Source of the DNA: Rhodoferax sp.
GTDB lineage: Bacteria; Pseudomonadota; Gammaproteobacteria; Burkholderiales; Burkholderiaceae_C
Assembly: GCA_021731215.1 (NCBI GenBank)
Contig: JAKFXU010000154.1
Location: 1-15,620 of the forward strand
DNA length: 15,620 bases
Reading direction: 5' to 3'
Shown: one piece after another, positions 1 to 7,153 of the stretch
Numbering within the stretch: the stretch's first letter is position 1
Layout: each line of letters begins with the position of its first letter
Notes under the pieces: model-generated
Databases searched by the model: none
The model's input: only the letters and a program-made list of their open reading frames with translations
Told to the model about the DNA's origin: nothing
Program-made: the position numbers and the translations under genes

Positions 1-716
1 CCAAAGCCTTTGGTCACGCCGTGGCGCGTGAAGCCAAACGCCAACTCGGTCGGCAGCGCCCGGACCTTCAGATCGTCGGCGAGGAACTGCATCCAGTGGG
101 CCGCGTGAAAGACTTTTTGCCGTACGCGGCCAAGATCAAGGCCAGCGGCGCGCAGGCGGTCATCACTGGCAACTGGGGCAATGACCTGACGCTGCTGGTC
201 AAGGCCGCCAAAGAGGTCGGCTTTGAGGGCAAGTTCTACACCTTCTATGGCAACGCGCTGGGCGCACCGGCGGCGATTGGCGAGGCCGGCATCGGCAAAG
301 TGGTGGCGGTGGCGGACTGGCTGCCCAATGTGCAGACCATTCGCAGCGAAGCCTTCTACCAGTCGTTTCGCCAGCGTTTTCCCAAGCCGGCCGACGACTA
401 CGTCCATATGCGCATGCAACTGATGGTGGAGTCATTGGTGCAGGCGATGGAAAAGGCCGGCACCACCAATGTGATCGCGGTCGCCACCCAGTTGGAGCAG
501 GCTGAGGTTTCTATAGGTTCACAAGGCGGGTCGATGCGGGCGGCTGACCACCAGTTCCAGCAGCCGCTGGTGGTGGGTGTAATGGAGCGGCAAGGCAGCC
601 CTGGCGTCAAGTTCGATGTGGAGGGCTCGGGCTATGGTTTTCGCGTCATCAAGACCCTTGCTGCGACCAGCGCCGAGCAGCCCACCACTTGCCAGATGCA
701 ACGCCCCCTGAGGTAA
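1..716 (+). CDS. Branched-chain amino-acid ABC transporter substrate-binding protein (C-terminal part)
   Basis: This is the 3' part of a periplasmic binding protein of the LivJ/LivK type (Peripla_BP_6 fold), which captures leucine/isoleucine/valine or related ligands and delivers them to a membrane ABC importer. The frame is already open at base 3, reading KAFGHAVAREAKRQ, so the gene begins upstream of the window and its signal peptide is not visible. About 237 residues are present. Family-typical stretches are ASGAQAVITGNWGNDLTLL, FYTFYGNALGAPAAIGEAG, DDYVHMRMQLMVE, MRAADHQFQQPLVVGVM and the end PTTCQMQRP. The stop is TAA at 714-716. The ligand cannot be fixed from this fragment; amides, urea or aromatic compounds are alternatives within the family. 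The aminotransferase starts 23 bases later, so the two may be cotranscribed. Confidence 0.87.
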   Translation, partial: KAFGHAVAREAKRQLGRQRPDLQIVGEELHPVGRVKDFLPYAAKIKASGAQAVITGNWGNDLTLLVKAAKEVGFEGKFYTFYGNALGAPAAIGEAGIGKVVAVADWLPNVQTIRSEAFYQSFRQRFPKPADDYVHMRMQLMVESLVQAMEKAGTTNVIAVATQLEQAEVSIGSQGGSMRAADHQFQQPLVVGVMERQGSPGVKFDVEGSGYGFRVIKTLAATSAEQPTTCQMQRPLR

Positions 717-739
717 ACAATTCACAAGCGGAGTCTGCC

Positions 740-1915
740 ATGCGTCAAGTGATCCAGAACCTTGAAGAGTCCCGCATCCGCGAGGTCGCTAACGCCGGCA
801 TCGGTCGCAGCGATGTGCTGGCGTTCTGGTTTGGCGAGAGCGACGAGGTCACGCCCGATTTCATTCGCCAGGCCGCCATCGAGTCGTTGCAGCGCGGCGA
901 GACCTTTTATTCCCATAATCTGGGCCTGCCCGAGTTGCGCCAGGAAATATCGAACTACATGAGCGTGCGCCACGGCCCGATTGGCGTCGATCGCATCGCG
1001 GTCACCAGCGGCGGCGTCAACGCGCTGATGCTGGCCATGCAGCAGTTGGTGGATGCGGGCGATGAGGTGGTGGCGGTGACGCCGGTGTGGCCCAACCTGA
1101 CGGCGCAGCCCGCGATCATGGGGGCGCGCGTCAAGTGCGTGGCACTGGCACCGGCGAACGGCGCCTGGACGCTGGACATGGACGCCCTGCTGGCGGCCGT
1201 CACGCCGGCCACCAAGCTGCTGATCATCAACGCCCCGAACAATCCGACTGGCTGGACGCTGACCCGTGATCAGCAGCAGCGTATCCTGGACCATTGCCGC
1301 GTGACGGGTACCTGGCTGCTGGCTGACGAGGTGTATGAGCGGCTCTACTACAAACCCAGCCTGAACGGTTGTGCCCCCAGCTTTCTGGACGTAGCCAAGC
1401 CCGATGATCGCCTGGTGGTGGTGCACAGTTTTTCCAAGAGTTTTCTCATGACCGGCTGGCGCCTGGGCTGGCTGGTGATGCCTGCGGCCATGACGCACCA
1501 CATGGGCAAGTTGATCGAGTTCAACACCTCGTGCGCCAGCGTCTTCACGCAGCGCGCCGGGGTCGCCGCCCTGCGCGGCACCGAGCAGGTGACGCCGCGG
1601 GTAGTCGCCCACCTGAAGACCTGCCGCGATACGCTGACTCCCCTGCTGCAGGCGATTCCGGGGGTGCAGGTCGCTCCGGCGCACGGTGGCATGTATGCCT
1701 TTTTCAGATTGGCGGGTTTTGATGATTCACTCACCACTGCCAAACGGCTGGTGCTGGAGGCCGGTCTCGGGCTGGCGCCGGGTGAGGCCTTTGGGCCCGA
1801 GGCGCAGGGCTGGTTGCGCTGGTGTTTTGCCTCGAAGGACCCGCAGCGCCTGGTGCTGGGCGTGGAACGGCTGCGGGGCTGGCTAGCGAAGCAAACGACG
1901 CCGGGAAGGGTTTAG
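740..1915 (+). CDS. PLP-dependent aminotransferase, class I/II (aspartate aminotransferase fold)
   Basis: The 391-residue product is a fold-type I pyridoxal-phosphate aminotransferase that should move an amino group between an amino acid and a 2-oxo acid in the cytoplasm. Visible hallmarks are YSHNLGLPELRQEI near residue 57, the TSGGVNAL cofactor-phosphate region near 89, NAPNNPTGW at 164-172, LADEVYE at 194-200, and SFSKSFLMTGWRLGW with the Schiff-base lysine at K233 and the following arginine R241. The start is ATG 740, preceded by the Shine-Dalgarno-like AGCGGAG; the frame stays open upstream to a TTG at 689, but that part overlaps the previous gene and looks unlike the family. The substrate is not evident from sequence. 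The preceding transporter gene suggests amino-acid use, which is inference only. Confidence 0.88.
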   Translation: MRQVIQNLEESRIREVANAGIGRSDVLAFWFGESDEVTPDFIRQAAIESLQRGETFYSHNLGLPELRQEISNYMSVRHGPIGVDRIAVTSGGVNALMLAMQQLVDAGDEVVAVTPVWPNLTAQPAIMGARVKCVALAPANGAWTLDMDALLAAVTPATKLLIINAPNNPTGWTLTRDQQQRILDHCRVTGTWLLADEVYERLYYKPSLNGCAPSFLDVAKPDDRLVVVHSFSKSFLMTGWRLGWLVMPAAMTHHMGKLIEFNTSCASVFTQRAGVAALRGTEQVTPRVVAHLKTCRDTLTPLLQAIPGVQVAPAHGGMYAFFRLAGFDDSLTTAKRLVLEAGLGLAPGEAFGPEAQGWLRWCFASKDPQRLVLGVERLRGWLAKQTTPGRV

Positions 1916-1922
1916 ACCGAGG

Positions 1923-1973
1923 GATGCCGCCGAACCGGCTCTGCCGGGCGGTCGGCATCGCCCCTGGTAGGGG
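1923..1973 (+). terminator. Stem-loop cluster after the aminotransferase gene
   Basis: Three inverted repeats lie just past the aminotransferase stop: GATGCCG (1923-1929) with CGGCATC (1953-1959), nested CCGGC (1935-1939) with GCCGG (1943-1947), and CCCCT (1961-1965) with AGGGG (1969-1973). There is no T run, so this is not a classical intrinsic terminator. It may end or stabilise the upstream transcript, or belong to the repeat remnant that follows. Confidence 0.35.
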
Positions 1974-1984
1974 ATGGCGGAGCG

Positions 1985-2009
1985 ACACGAAGTGCGCGCA
2001 GCCTGGGGT
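1985..2009 (-). repeat. Possible degenerate copy of the nuoA-nuoB intergenic repeat
   Basis: The 10-mer ACACGAAGTG at 1985-1994, followed by a GC-rich spacer and CTGGGGT, resembles the reverse complement of bases 7520-7542, which reads ACACGAAGTG, GCAAGC, GTGGGGG. The match is one shared 10-mer plus a loosely matching flank with a small insertion. Common descent is therefore an inference. It abuts the rpsO -10 element. Confidence 0.35.
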
Positions 2010-2014
2010 CGGGT

Positions 2015-2020
2015 TATAAT
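2015..2020 (+). promoter_or_regulatory. Likely sigma-70 -10 element of the rpsO promoter
   Basis: A perfect TATAAT lies 83 bases before the rpsO start codon, in the gap between the aminotransferase and rpsO. No good -35 hexamer is visible 16-18 bases upstream (the bases there are GC-rich), so the assignment rests on the -10 box and position. Transcription would start near 2027 and give a leader of roughly 75 bases. Confidence 0.55.
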
Positions 2021-2049
2021 CTCACGGCTTTGCACATCGCACAAGCGCA

Positions 2050-2076
2050 CGTCAGGGGCAGTTCCAGCGCCTGACG
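2050..2076 (+). promoter_or_regulatory. Hairpin in the rpsO leader
   Basis: CGTCAGG (2050-2056) pairs perfectly with CCTGACG (2070-2076). After a one-base mismatch, GC (2058-2059) can pair with GC (2067-2068), leaving a loop of about seven bases. The hairpin lies between the putative transcription start and the Shine-Dalgarno AGGA at 2093-2096, where an S15 autoregulatory site would be expected. Binding by S15 is an inference. Confidence 0.4.
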
Positions 2077-2103
2077 CAAGTTCACACCACACAGGAAAAT
2101 GAC

Positions 2104-2370
2104 ATGATCGCATCCAGTATCAAAGCCGCTGTCGTCAAAGACAACGCACGCCAGGCCGGCGACACCGGCAGCCCCGAAGTGCAAGTGGCGCTTCTGACCG
2201 CCCGCATCAACGAACTCACCCCCCACTTCAAGACCCATGCCAAAGACCACCACGGTCGTCGCGGCCTGCTGCGCATGGTGAGCCGCCGCCGCAAGCTGCT
2301 GGACTACCTGAAATCCAAAGACGCTGACCGCTACGTCGCGCTGATCGCCAAGCTGGGTCTGCGCAAGTAA
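2104..2370 (+). CDS. rpsO: 30S ribosomal protein S15
   Basis: The 88-residue product is ribosomal protein S15, an early-binding protein that contacts the 16S rRNA central domain at the three-way junction and forms a bridge to the large subunit. The family's four-helix core is clear: [17 protein letters not shown] at about residues 20-36, the [19 protein letters not shown] region at about 41-59, then [11 protein letters not shown] and the C-terminal LIAKLGLRK. Length matches E. coli S15 (89 residues) closely. The start is ATG 2104 with AGGA at 2093-2096, seven bases upstream. The gene has its own promoter element and leader hairpin and is followed by a strong terminator, then pnp, as in many proteobacteria. 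Confidence 0.97.
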   Translation: MIASSIKAAVVKDNARQAGDTGSPEVQVALLTARINELTPHFKTHAKDHHGRRGLLRMVSRRRKLLDYLKSKDADRYVALIAKLGLRK

Positions 2371-2388
2371 GCGATTGATCGAATGATG

Positions 2389-2424
2389 AACGCCTGAGTT
2401 AGTTTGCTAGCTCAGGCGTTTTTT
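2389..2424 (+). terminator. Intrinsic terminator after rpsO
   Basis: AACGCCTGAG (2389-2398) pairs perfectly with CTCAGGCGTT (2411-2420). The stem continues inward through one G-T wobble and three more pairs to a TTTG loop at 2403-2406, giving about 14 pairs. Six T residues follow (2419-2424). This is the strongest terminator in the window. In E. coli an intergenic terminator of this kind lets only part of rpsO transcription continue into pnp. Confidence 0.9.
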
Positions 2425-2455
2425 ACTTCGGAGAAGGCAATAACGGAGCGAAGCT

Positions 2456-2500
2456 GTGTCATTCCACGGAAATTTGAATCGAATTTCTCTGGAATGGCAT
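2456..2500 (+). promoter_or_regulatory. Long imperfect hairpin in the pnp leader
   Basis: CATTCCA (2460-2466) pairs with TGGAATG (2490-2496). After one mismatch, GGAAATT (2468-2474) pairs with AATTTCT (2482-2488) with one wobble. The base extends outward to 2456/2500 with two Watson-Crick pairs and two wobbles, and the loop is around 2477-2479. The whole is a nearly continuous duplex of about 20 pairs without a T run, so it is not a terminator. It lies between the rpsO terminator and the pnp Shine-Dalgarno. In E. coli the pnp leader forms an RNase III-cut duplex through which PNPase represses its own synthesis; a matching role here is inferred from position and shape. Confidence 0.55.
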
Positions 2501-2571
2501 CGTGTTCTGTGATGTCCCATCCGGGCTCGGGCGAGGTGGCCTGCACTTCCCAAATTGACCAGGAGATAACA

Positions 2572-4692
2572 ATGAGCATATTCACTAAAGTGAGCAAAAC
2601 GTTCCAATGGGGCCAGCACACGGTCACCCTGGAAACCGGCGAAATCGCGCGCCAAGCCAGTGGCGCCGTGCTGCTGGACATGGACGGCACCGTGGTCTTG
2701 GCCACCGTGGTGGCCAAGACCGAAGGCAAGGCCGGTCAGGATTTCTTCCCGCTGACGGTCGACTACCTTGAAAAGACCTATGCCGCCGGCAAGATTCCGG
2801 GCAGTTTCTTCAAGCGCGAAGGCCGTCCCAGCGAGTTTGAAACGCTGACCAGCCGCCTGATCGACCGTCCGATCCGCCCGCTGTTTCCCGAAGGCTTTTT
2901 CAACGAAGTGCATGTGGTCGTCCACACCCTGTCGCTCAATCCGGAGGTCGATGCCGACATCGCCGCCCTGATTGCCACCAGCGCCGCCTTGTCGATCAGC
3001 GGCATCCCGTTCAGTGGTCCCATCGGCGCGGCCCGTGTCGGCTACATCAATGGCGAATACGTGCTCAACCCGGGCCAGACCGCGCGCAAGGATTCCATCA
3101 TGGACCTGGTGGTGGCCGGCACCGAAGCGGCCGTGTTGATGGTCGAATCCGAAGCGCAGCAACTGAGCGAAGAAATCATGCTCGGCGCGGTGGTGTTTGG
3201 CCATGAGCAGGGCAATATCGCCATCAACGCGATTCACGAACTGGTGCGCGACGCCGGCAAGCCGGTGTGGGACTGGAAGGCACCGCCCAAGAACGAGCCG
3301 CTGATTGCCAAGGTCGGCGCGCTGGCCAAGGACAAGCTGGTGGCGGCTTATCAGATCCGCAACAAGCAGGCCCGTACCCGCGCCTGCCGCGAAGCGTACG
3401 CGGTGGTGATGGCCGACCTGAAGCTCGACGGTGTCGCGTTTGACAGCGTGGCCGTCGAAGGCATGCTGTTTGACATTGAAGCCAAGATTGTGCGCAGCCA
3501 GATTCTGGCCGGTGAGCCGCGCATCGACGGCCGCGACACGCGCACCGTGCGCGCCATTGAAATCCGCAACAGCGTGCTGCCCCGCACCCACGGCTCGGCC
3601 CTGTTCACGCGCGGCGAAACCCAGGCGCTGGTGGTCACTACCCTGGGCACCGAGCGCGATGCGCAGCGCATTGATGCGTTGGCCGGCGAGTACGAAGACC
3701 GCTTCCTGATGCACTACAACATGCCTCCCTTTGCCACCGGTGAAACCGGTCGCGTCGGCACCCCCAAGCGCCGCGAAATCGGCCACGGTCGTCTGGCCAA
3801 GCGGGCTTTGATCGCAGTGCTGCCAAGCAAGGAAGAGTTCCCCTACACCATGCGCGTGGTCTCGGAAATCACCGAGTCCAATGGCTCCTCGTCGATGGCC
3901 TCGGTCTGCGGCGGCTGCCTCTCCCTGATGGATGCCGGCGTGCCGGTGAAGGCGCATGTGGCCGGTATTGCCATGGGCCTGATCAAGGAAGAAAACCGCT
4001 TCGCCGTGTTGACCGACATCCTGGGTGACGAAGATCACCTGGGCGACATGGACTTCAAGGTGGCCGGCACCACCAACGGCATCACCGCGCTGCAGATGGA
4101 CATCAAGATCCAGGGCATCACCAAGGAAATCATGCAAGTGGCGCTGGCGCAGGCCAAAGAGGCGCGCATGCACATTCTGGGCAAGATGCAGGAAGCGATG
4201 GCCGAGGCCAAGACCGAGGTCTCCACCTTTGCCCCGCGCCTGTTCACCATGAAGATCAACCCCGACAAGATCCGTGACGTGATCGGCAAGGGCGGCGCCG
4301 TCATCCGCGCGCTGACCGAAGAAACCGGCACCCAGATCAACATCGACGAAGACGGCACCATCACCATCGCATCAAGTGATCCGGCCAAGGCCGAGGAAGC
4401 CAAGCGCCGCATCGAGCAGATCACCGCTGAAGTCGAAATCGGCAAGGTCTACGAAGGCGCCATCACCAAGATTCTGGACTTCGGCGCCTTGGTCAACCTG
4501 CTGCCCGGCAAGGACGGTCTGCTGCACATCAGCCAGATCGCCCACGAGCGGGTCGAGAAGGTCACCGACTACCTGTCGGAAGGCCAGATCGTCAAGGTCA
4601 AGGTCATGGAGACGGACGAAAAAGGCCGCATCAAGCTGTCCATGAAGGTGTTGCTGGATCGTCCGACCCAGGGTGGTTCCGACCACGCTTGA
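2572..4692 (+). CDS. pnp: Polyribonucleotide nucleotidyltransferase (PNPase)
   Basis: The 706-residue product is PNPase, the trimeric phosphorolytic 3'-5' exoribonuclease that degrades RNA to nucleoside diphosphates and works in the RNA degradosome. In order it shows an RNase PH-like domain (about 10-140), a helical linker, a second catalytic RNase PH-like domain (about 320-545), a KH domain with GKGG at 572-575, and an S1 domain from about 624. Catalytic features are S439-S441 in [12 protein letters not shown], and D488, D494 and K496 in [12 protein letters not shown], matching E. coli D486, D492 and K494 with a constant +2 offset. E. coli PNPase has 711 residues. The start is ATG 2572, six bases after AGGAG (2561-2565); the in-frame extension back to 2404 runs through the terminator and leader hairpin and is not homologous to the family. 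Confidence 0.97.
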   Translation: MSIFTKVSKTFQWGQHTVTLETGEIARQASGAVLLDMDGTVVLATVVAKTEGKAGQDFFPLTVDYLEKTYAAGKIPGSFFKREGRPSEFETLTSRLIDRPIRPLFPEGFFNEVHVVVHTLSLNPEVDADIAALIATSAALSISGIPFSGPIGAARVGYINGEYVLNPGQTARKDSIMDLVVAGTEAAVLMVESEAQQLSEEIMLGAVVFGHEQGNIAINAIHELVRDAGKPVWDWKAPPKNEPLIAKVGALAKDKLVAAYQIRNKQARTRACREAYAVVMADLKLDGVAFDSVAVEGMLFDIEAKIVRSQILAGEPRIDGRDTRTVRAIEIRNSVLPRTHGSALFTRGETQALVVTTLGTERDAQRIDALAGEYEDRFLMHYNMPPFATGETGRVGTPKRREIGHGRLAKRALIAVLPSKEEFPYTMRVVSEITESNGSSSMASVCGGCLSLMDAGVPVKAHVAGIAMGLIKEENRFAVLTDILGDEDHLGDMDFKVAGTTNGITALQMDIKIQGITKEIMQVALAQAKEARMHILGKMQEAMAEAKTEVSTFAPRLFTMKINPDKIRDVIGKGGAVIRALTEETGTQINIDEDGTITIASSDPAKAEEAKRRIEQITAEVEIGKVYEGAITKILDFGALVNLLPGKDGLLHISQIAHERVEKVTDYLSEGQIVKVKVMETDEKGRIKLSMKVLLDRPTQGGSDHA

Positions 4693-4715
4693 TGCTTGTT
4701 TGTCTGTGATGAAAT

Positions 4716-4751
4716 CGATGGCGTCCGGCGCATGCAGCGCGGGGGCCATCG
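4716..4751 (+). other. Weak stem-loop between pnp and the oxidoreductase gene
   Basis: CGATGGC (4716-4722) can pair with GCCATCG (4745-4751) around a 22-base GC-rich interior. No T run follows, so termination is doubtful. The right arm ends seven bases before the next start codon and might occlude ribosome loading. The 65-base gap 4693-4757 shows no other element. Confidence 0.25.
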
Positions 4752-4757
4752 CCTCAA

Positions 4758-5759
4758 ATGACCATGAAAGCCATTGAAATAACCGCTTTTGGCGCGCCCG
4801 ATGTGTTGCGCCTGGGGGTGCGACCGGTGCCGGTGCCGGGCGCCGGTGAGTTGCTGATTCGGGTGGCGGCCAGCGGCGTCAACCGGCCCGATGTGCTGCA
4901 GCGCAAGGGCCACTATCCGGTGCCCGCGGGCGCCTCCGATATTCCGGGGCTGGAGGTGGCCGGGGTGATAGCACAGGGCGACCCGCAGGAGCTGGCGCGC
5001 GCTGGCTTCAGGCTCGGTGAACGGGTCTGCGCGCTGGTTGCCGGTGGTGGCTACGCCGAATATTGCGTGGCGCCGATTGCACAATGCCTGCCGGTTCCCA
5101 AAGGCTTGAGCGACGTCGAGGCGGCGTCCCTGCCCGAGACTTTTTTCACGGTCTGGAGCAATGTGTTTGACCGGGCGCAGCTGCAGCCGGGCGAGACGCT
5201 TTTGATTCAGGGCGGCTCCAGCGGCATTGGCGTCACAGCGATCCAACTGGCCAAGGCGATGGGCGCGCAGGTGATCGTGACGGCGGGCAGCGATGAAAAA
5301 TGCGCCGCCTGCCTGGCCCTGGGGGCTGACCACGCCATCAACTACAAGACGCACGATTTCCAGGATGAGGTCAAGCGCCTGACTAACGGCCAAGGCGTCA
5401 ATGTCATTCTCGACATGGTCGCTGGCAGCTACGTGGCCAGGGAGATCGAGTGCCTGAGCGAAGACGGCCGGCTGGTCATCATCGCGGTGCAGGGCGGTGT
5501 CAAGTGTGAAATCAACGCCGCTCTGGTACTGCGCCGGCGCCTCACGGTGACCGGGTCAACCCTGCGGCCACGGCCGCTTGCCTTCAAGGCCGCGATTGCG
5601 CAGGCCTGTCTGAAAACCGTCTGGCCGCTGATCGAGAGTGGCCGCATCAAGCCGGTGATTCACAGCACGTTTGCCGCGCCGGACGCGGCCCAGGCGCACG
5701 CCTTGATGGAATCCAACCAGCATGTGGGAAAAATTGTTTTGACTTGGAGCATGGCATGA
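4758..5759 (+). CDS. NAD(P)H:quinone oxidoreductase, zinc-free medium-chain dehydrogenase (PIG3/Qor-like)
   Basis: The 333-residue product belongs to the medium-chain dehydrogenase/reductase superfamily, quinone oxidoreductase branch, which passes hydride from NAD(P)H to quinones or enones in the cytoplasm. A GroES-like N-terminal domain shows RKGHYPVPAGASDIPGLEVAG and LVAGGGYAEYCVAP. The Rossmann nucleotide site is GGSSGIG at 152-158, followed by VTAIQLAKAMGAQV. The cysteine-rich structural-zinc loop and GHE-type catalytic-zinc motif of alcohol dehydrogenases are absent, fitting the zinc-free branch. Two in-frame starts are possible, ATG 4758 or 4764 (MKAIEITAFG, as many relatives begin); neither has a good Shine-Dalgarno. 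The stop overlaps the tpiA start (ATGA), indicating translational coupling. Physiological substrate is unknown. Confidence 0.88.
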   Translation: MTMKAIEITAFGAPDVLRLGVRPVPVPGAGELLIRVAASGVNRPDVLQRKGHYPVPAGASDIPGLEVAGVIAQGDPQELARAGFRLGERVCALVAGGGYAEYCVAPIAQCLPVPKGLSDVEAASLPETFFTVWSNVFDRAQLQPGETLLIQGGSSGIGVTAIQLAKAMGAQVIVTAGSDEKCAACLALGADHAINYKTHDFQDEVKRLTNGQGVNVILDMVAGSYVAREIECLSEDGRLVIIAVQGGVKCEINAALVLRRRLTVTGSTLRPRPLAFKAAIAQACLKTVWPLIESGRIKPVIHSTFAAPDAAQAHALMESNQHVGKIVLTWSMA

Positions 5760-6499
5760 AAAAGAAATTGATTGCAGGCAACTGGAAAATGAACGGCAGC
5801 CTGGCTGCCAACGAGGCGCTGGTTAAGGCGCTGCTGGCCGGGCTGGCCACGCCAGCCTGTCAGGTGGCGCTGTGTGTGCCTTCGATTTATCTGGGCCAAC
5901 TGCAAACGCTGGTCGCTGGCAGTGCCATTGAGATGGGCGCGCAGGACCTGTCAGCGCATGAGGCGGGCGCCTTCACCGGCGAGACGTCCGCTGCCATGCT
6001 CAGGGAGTTTGGTGTGCGCTATTGCCTGGTGGGTCACTCGGAACGCCGGCAATACCACTTCGAGACCGATGCCCTTGTTGCCGCGAAAGCCCAGCGTGCG
6101 CTGGCCGGCGGCATCACGCCCATTGTGTGTGTCGGCGAGACGCTGGCCGAGCGCGAAGCCGGCAAGACCGAAGAAGTGGTCAAGCGCCAACTCGCGGCCG
6201 TGATCCACGCCAATGGCCACTGCATCAGCGAGATCGTGGTTGCCTACGAACCGGTGTGGGCGATTGGGACCGGCAAGACCGCCAGCACTGAGCAGGCGCA
6301 GCAGGTGCACGCCGTGTTGCGGGCGCAGTTGCATGCCGCATCGGAGCACGCAGATCGCATCCACATTCTTTATGGTGGCAGCATGAACGCGGCCAATGCG
6401 GCGCAGTTGCTGGCGCAGCCCGACATCGACGGCGGCCTGGTGGGTGGCGCCTCGCTCAAGGCCCCGGATTTTTTATCAATTATTGCTTCTGCCCGATGA
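5756..6499 (+). CDS. tpiA: Triose-phosphate isomerase
   Basis: The 247-residue product interconverts dihydroxyacetone phosphate and glyceraldehyde 3-phosphate in glycolysis and gluconeogenesis, as a cytoplasmic TIM-barrel dimer. All catalytic positions are visible: N9 and K11 in GNWKMNG, H94 in VGHSERR, and E165 in AYEPVWAIGTGKTAS, which also opens the flexible lid. The phosphate-binding YGGSMNAANA and GGLVGGASLK segments follow near the C terminus. Length is normal for bacterial TIM. The start ATG 5756 overlaps the upstream stop and has GGAG at 5746-5749, six bases before it; a TTG at 5744 would add four residues and lose that spacing. Confidence 0.97.
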   Translation: MKKKLIAGNWKMNGSLAANEALVKALLAGLATPACQVALCVPSIYLGQLQTLVAGSAIEMGAQDLSAHEAGAFTGETSAAMLREFGVRYCLVGHSERRQYHFETDALVAAKAQRALAGGITPIVCVGETLAEREAGKTEEVVKRQLAAVIHANGHCISEIVVAYEPVWAIGTGKTASTEQAQQVHAVLRAQLHAASEHADRIHILYGGSMNAANAAQLLAQPDIDGGLVGGASLKAPDFLSIIASAR

Positions 6500-6507
6500 T
6501 TCCGGGC
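6491..6507 (+). other. Small stem-loop spanning the tpiA stop
   Basis: GCCCG (6491-6495) pairs with CGGGC (6503-6507) around a seven-base loop containing the TGA stop. It is short and the following bases are not a T run, so it is at most a weak transcript-end or stability element. The tpiA-secG gap is only 37 bases, so cotranscription is likely. Confidence 0.25.
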
Positions 6508-6536
6508 GTTGCTTGCTACATATTTAGGAGTACTTA

Positions 6537-6890
6537 ATGAATGCTTTGTTAACCGTTCTGCTTGCGGTGCAGTTGATTTCCGCGCTGGTCATGGTCGGCC
6601 TGATTCTGGTGCAGCATGGCAAGGGTGCCGATATGGGCGCCGCTTTTGGCAGTGGTGGTTCCGGCAGCGTGTTTGGCGCGACCGGCAGTGCCAACTTTCT
6701 CTCGCGCACCACCGCCGTGCTGGCCACGGTATTCTTTGTTTGCACCCTGTTGCTCGCTTATTTCGGCATGGCCCGCCCCGCCACCAACTCCGGCAGCGTG
6801 CTTGAGGGTGCGGCGGTCACGGCACCTGCTGCCCAAGCAGTTGCCCCCGCGCTGCCAGCCTCTGGCGCGGCCCAAATCCCGTCCAAATAA
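6537..6890 (+). CDS. secG: Preprotein translocase subunit SecG
   Basis: The 117-residue product is the small SecG subunit of the SecYEG channel, which assists SecA-driven export across the inner membrane. It has the usual two transmembrane helices: residues about 4-22 ([19 protein letters not shown]) and about 58-78. Between them is the glycine-rich cytoplasmic loop [36 protein letters not shown], which is the strongest family signature. The C-terminal tail from about residue 90 is alanine/proline-rich and poorly conserved in the family. The start is ATG 6537 with TAGGAG at 6525-6530, six bases upstream. Position after tpiA and before tRNA-Leu and nuoA is common in proteobacteria. Confidence 0.95.
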   Translation: MNALLTVLLAVQLISALVMVGLILVQHGKGADMGAAFGSGGSGSVFGATGSANFLSRTTAVLATVFFVCTLLLAYFGMARPATNSGSVLEGAAVTAPAAQAVAPALPASGAAQIPSK

Positions 6891-6939
6891 TTAGGTTTGA
6901 AATCGTCCTTTTCCGTCAAAAAATAGGGCCATTTAAGGG

Positions 6940-6945
6940 TAAACT
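6940..6945 (+). promoter_or_regulatory. Possible -10 element for tRNA-Leu and nuo
   Basis: TAAACT sits in the relatively AT-rich gap 6891-7007 between secG and the tRNA, 62 bases before the mature tRNA 5' end. A convincing -35 is not visible. Position and local composition are the main support. If real, it could drive both the tRNA and, by read-through, the nuo operon. Confidence 0.3.
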
Positions 6946-7007
6946 CTTAGCTTGTCTGGAAAGCAAAATCCGCAAGGAACCTCACGCAACTCAGACACAG
7001 ACTAGCC

Positions 7008-7092
7008 GCCGTCGTGGTGAAATTGGTAGACACGCTATCTTGAGGGGGTAGTGGCGAAAGCTGTGCGAGTTCGAGTCTCGCCGACGGCACCA
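7008..7092 (+). tRNA. tRNA-Leu (anticodon GAG)
   Basis: This is an 85-base class II tRNA with encoded CCA (7090-7092). The acceptor stem pairs GCCGTCG (7008-7014) with CGACGGC (7082-7088). The anticodon stem CTATC (7035-7039) pairs with GGTAG (7047-7051), with one T-G wobble, around the loop TTGAGGG, placing GAG at 7042-7044. A short variable arm centres on GGCGAAAGCT, and the T arm is GCGAG, TTCGAGT, CTCGC. It reads CTC and CTT leucine codons. NuoA begins 61 bases after it with no intrinsic terminator between. Confidence 0.96.
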
Positions 7093-7102
7093 AATAAAAA
7101 CA

Positions 7103-7130
7103 GGCTTGCTGCAGATTGATGTGGCAGGCC
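7103..7130 (+). promoter_or_regulatory. Hairpin between tRNA-Leu and nuoA
   Basis: GGCTTGCTGC (7103-7112) can pair with GTGGCAGGCC (7121-7130) in ten pairs, three of them wobbles, closing an eight-base loop. It begins ten bases after the tRNA CCA end and is not followed by a T run, so it does not look like a terminator. It could mark tRNA 3' processing or protect the 5' end of the nuo message left after the tRNA is cut out; both are inference. Confidence 0.4.
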
Positions 7131-7153
7131 AAGACTTTGATCAGAATCTCCCG

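Noticed and set aside
21..23. GTG at 21 as the start of the binding-protein gene.
   Set aside because: The frame is open to the left edge with family-like residues, and a start here would remove the signal peptide and most of the first lobe.
2404..2571. An N-terminal extension of PNPase by 56 residues.
   Set aside because: The extension runs through the rpsO terminator loop and the leader hairpin, is not PNPase-like, and ATG 2572 has a good AGGAG with the expected [14 protein letters not shown] start.
2407..4173. A 588-codon open frame on the minus strand opposite pnp, and a similar 623-codon one at 8049-9920 opposite nuoC-nuoD.
   Set aside because: Both have the His/Gln/Arg-rich composition typical of antisense shadows and lie over conserved genes on the plus strand.
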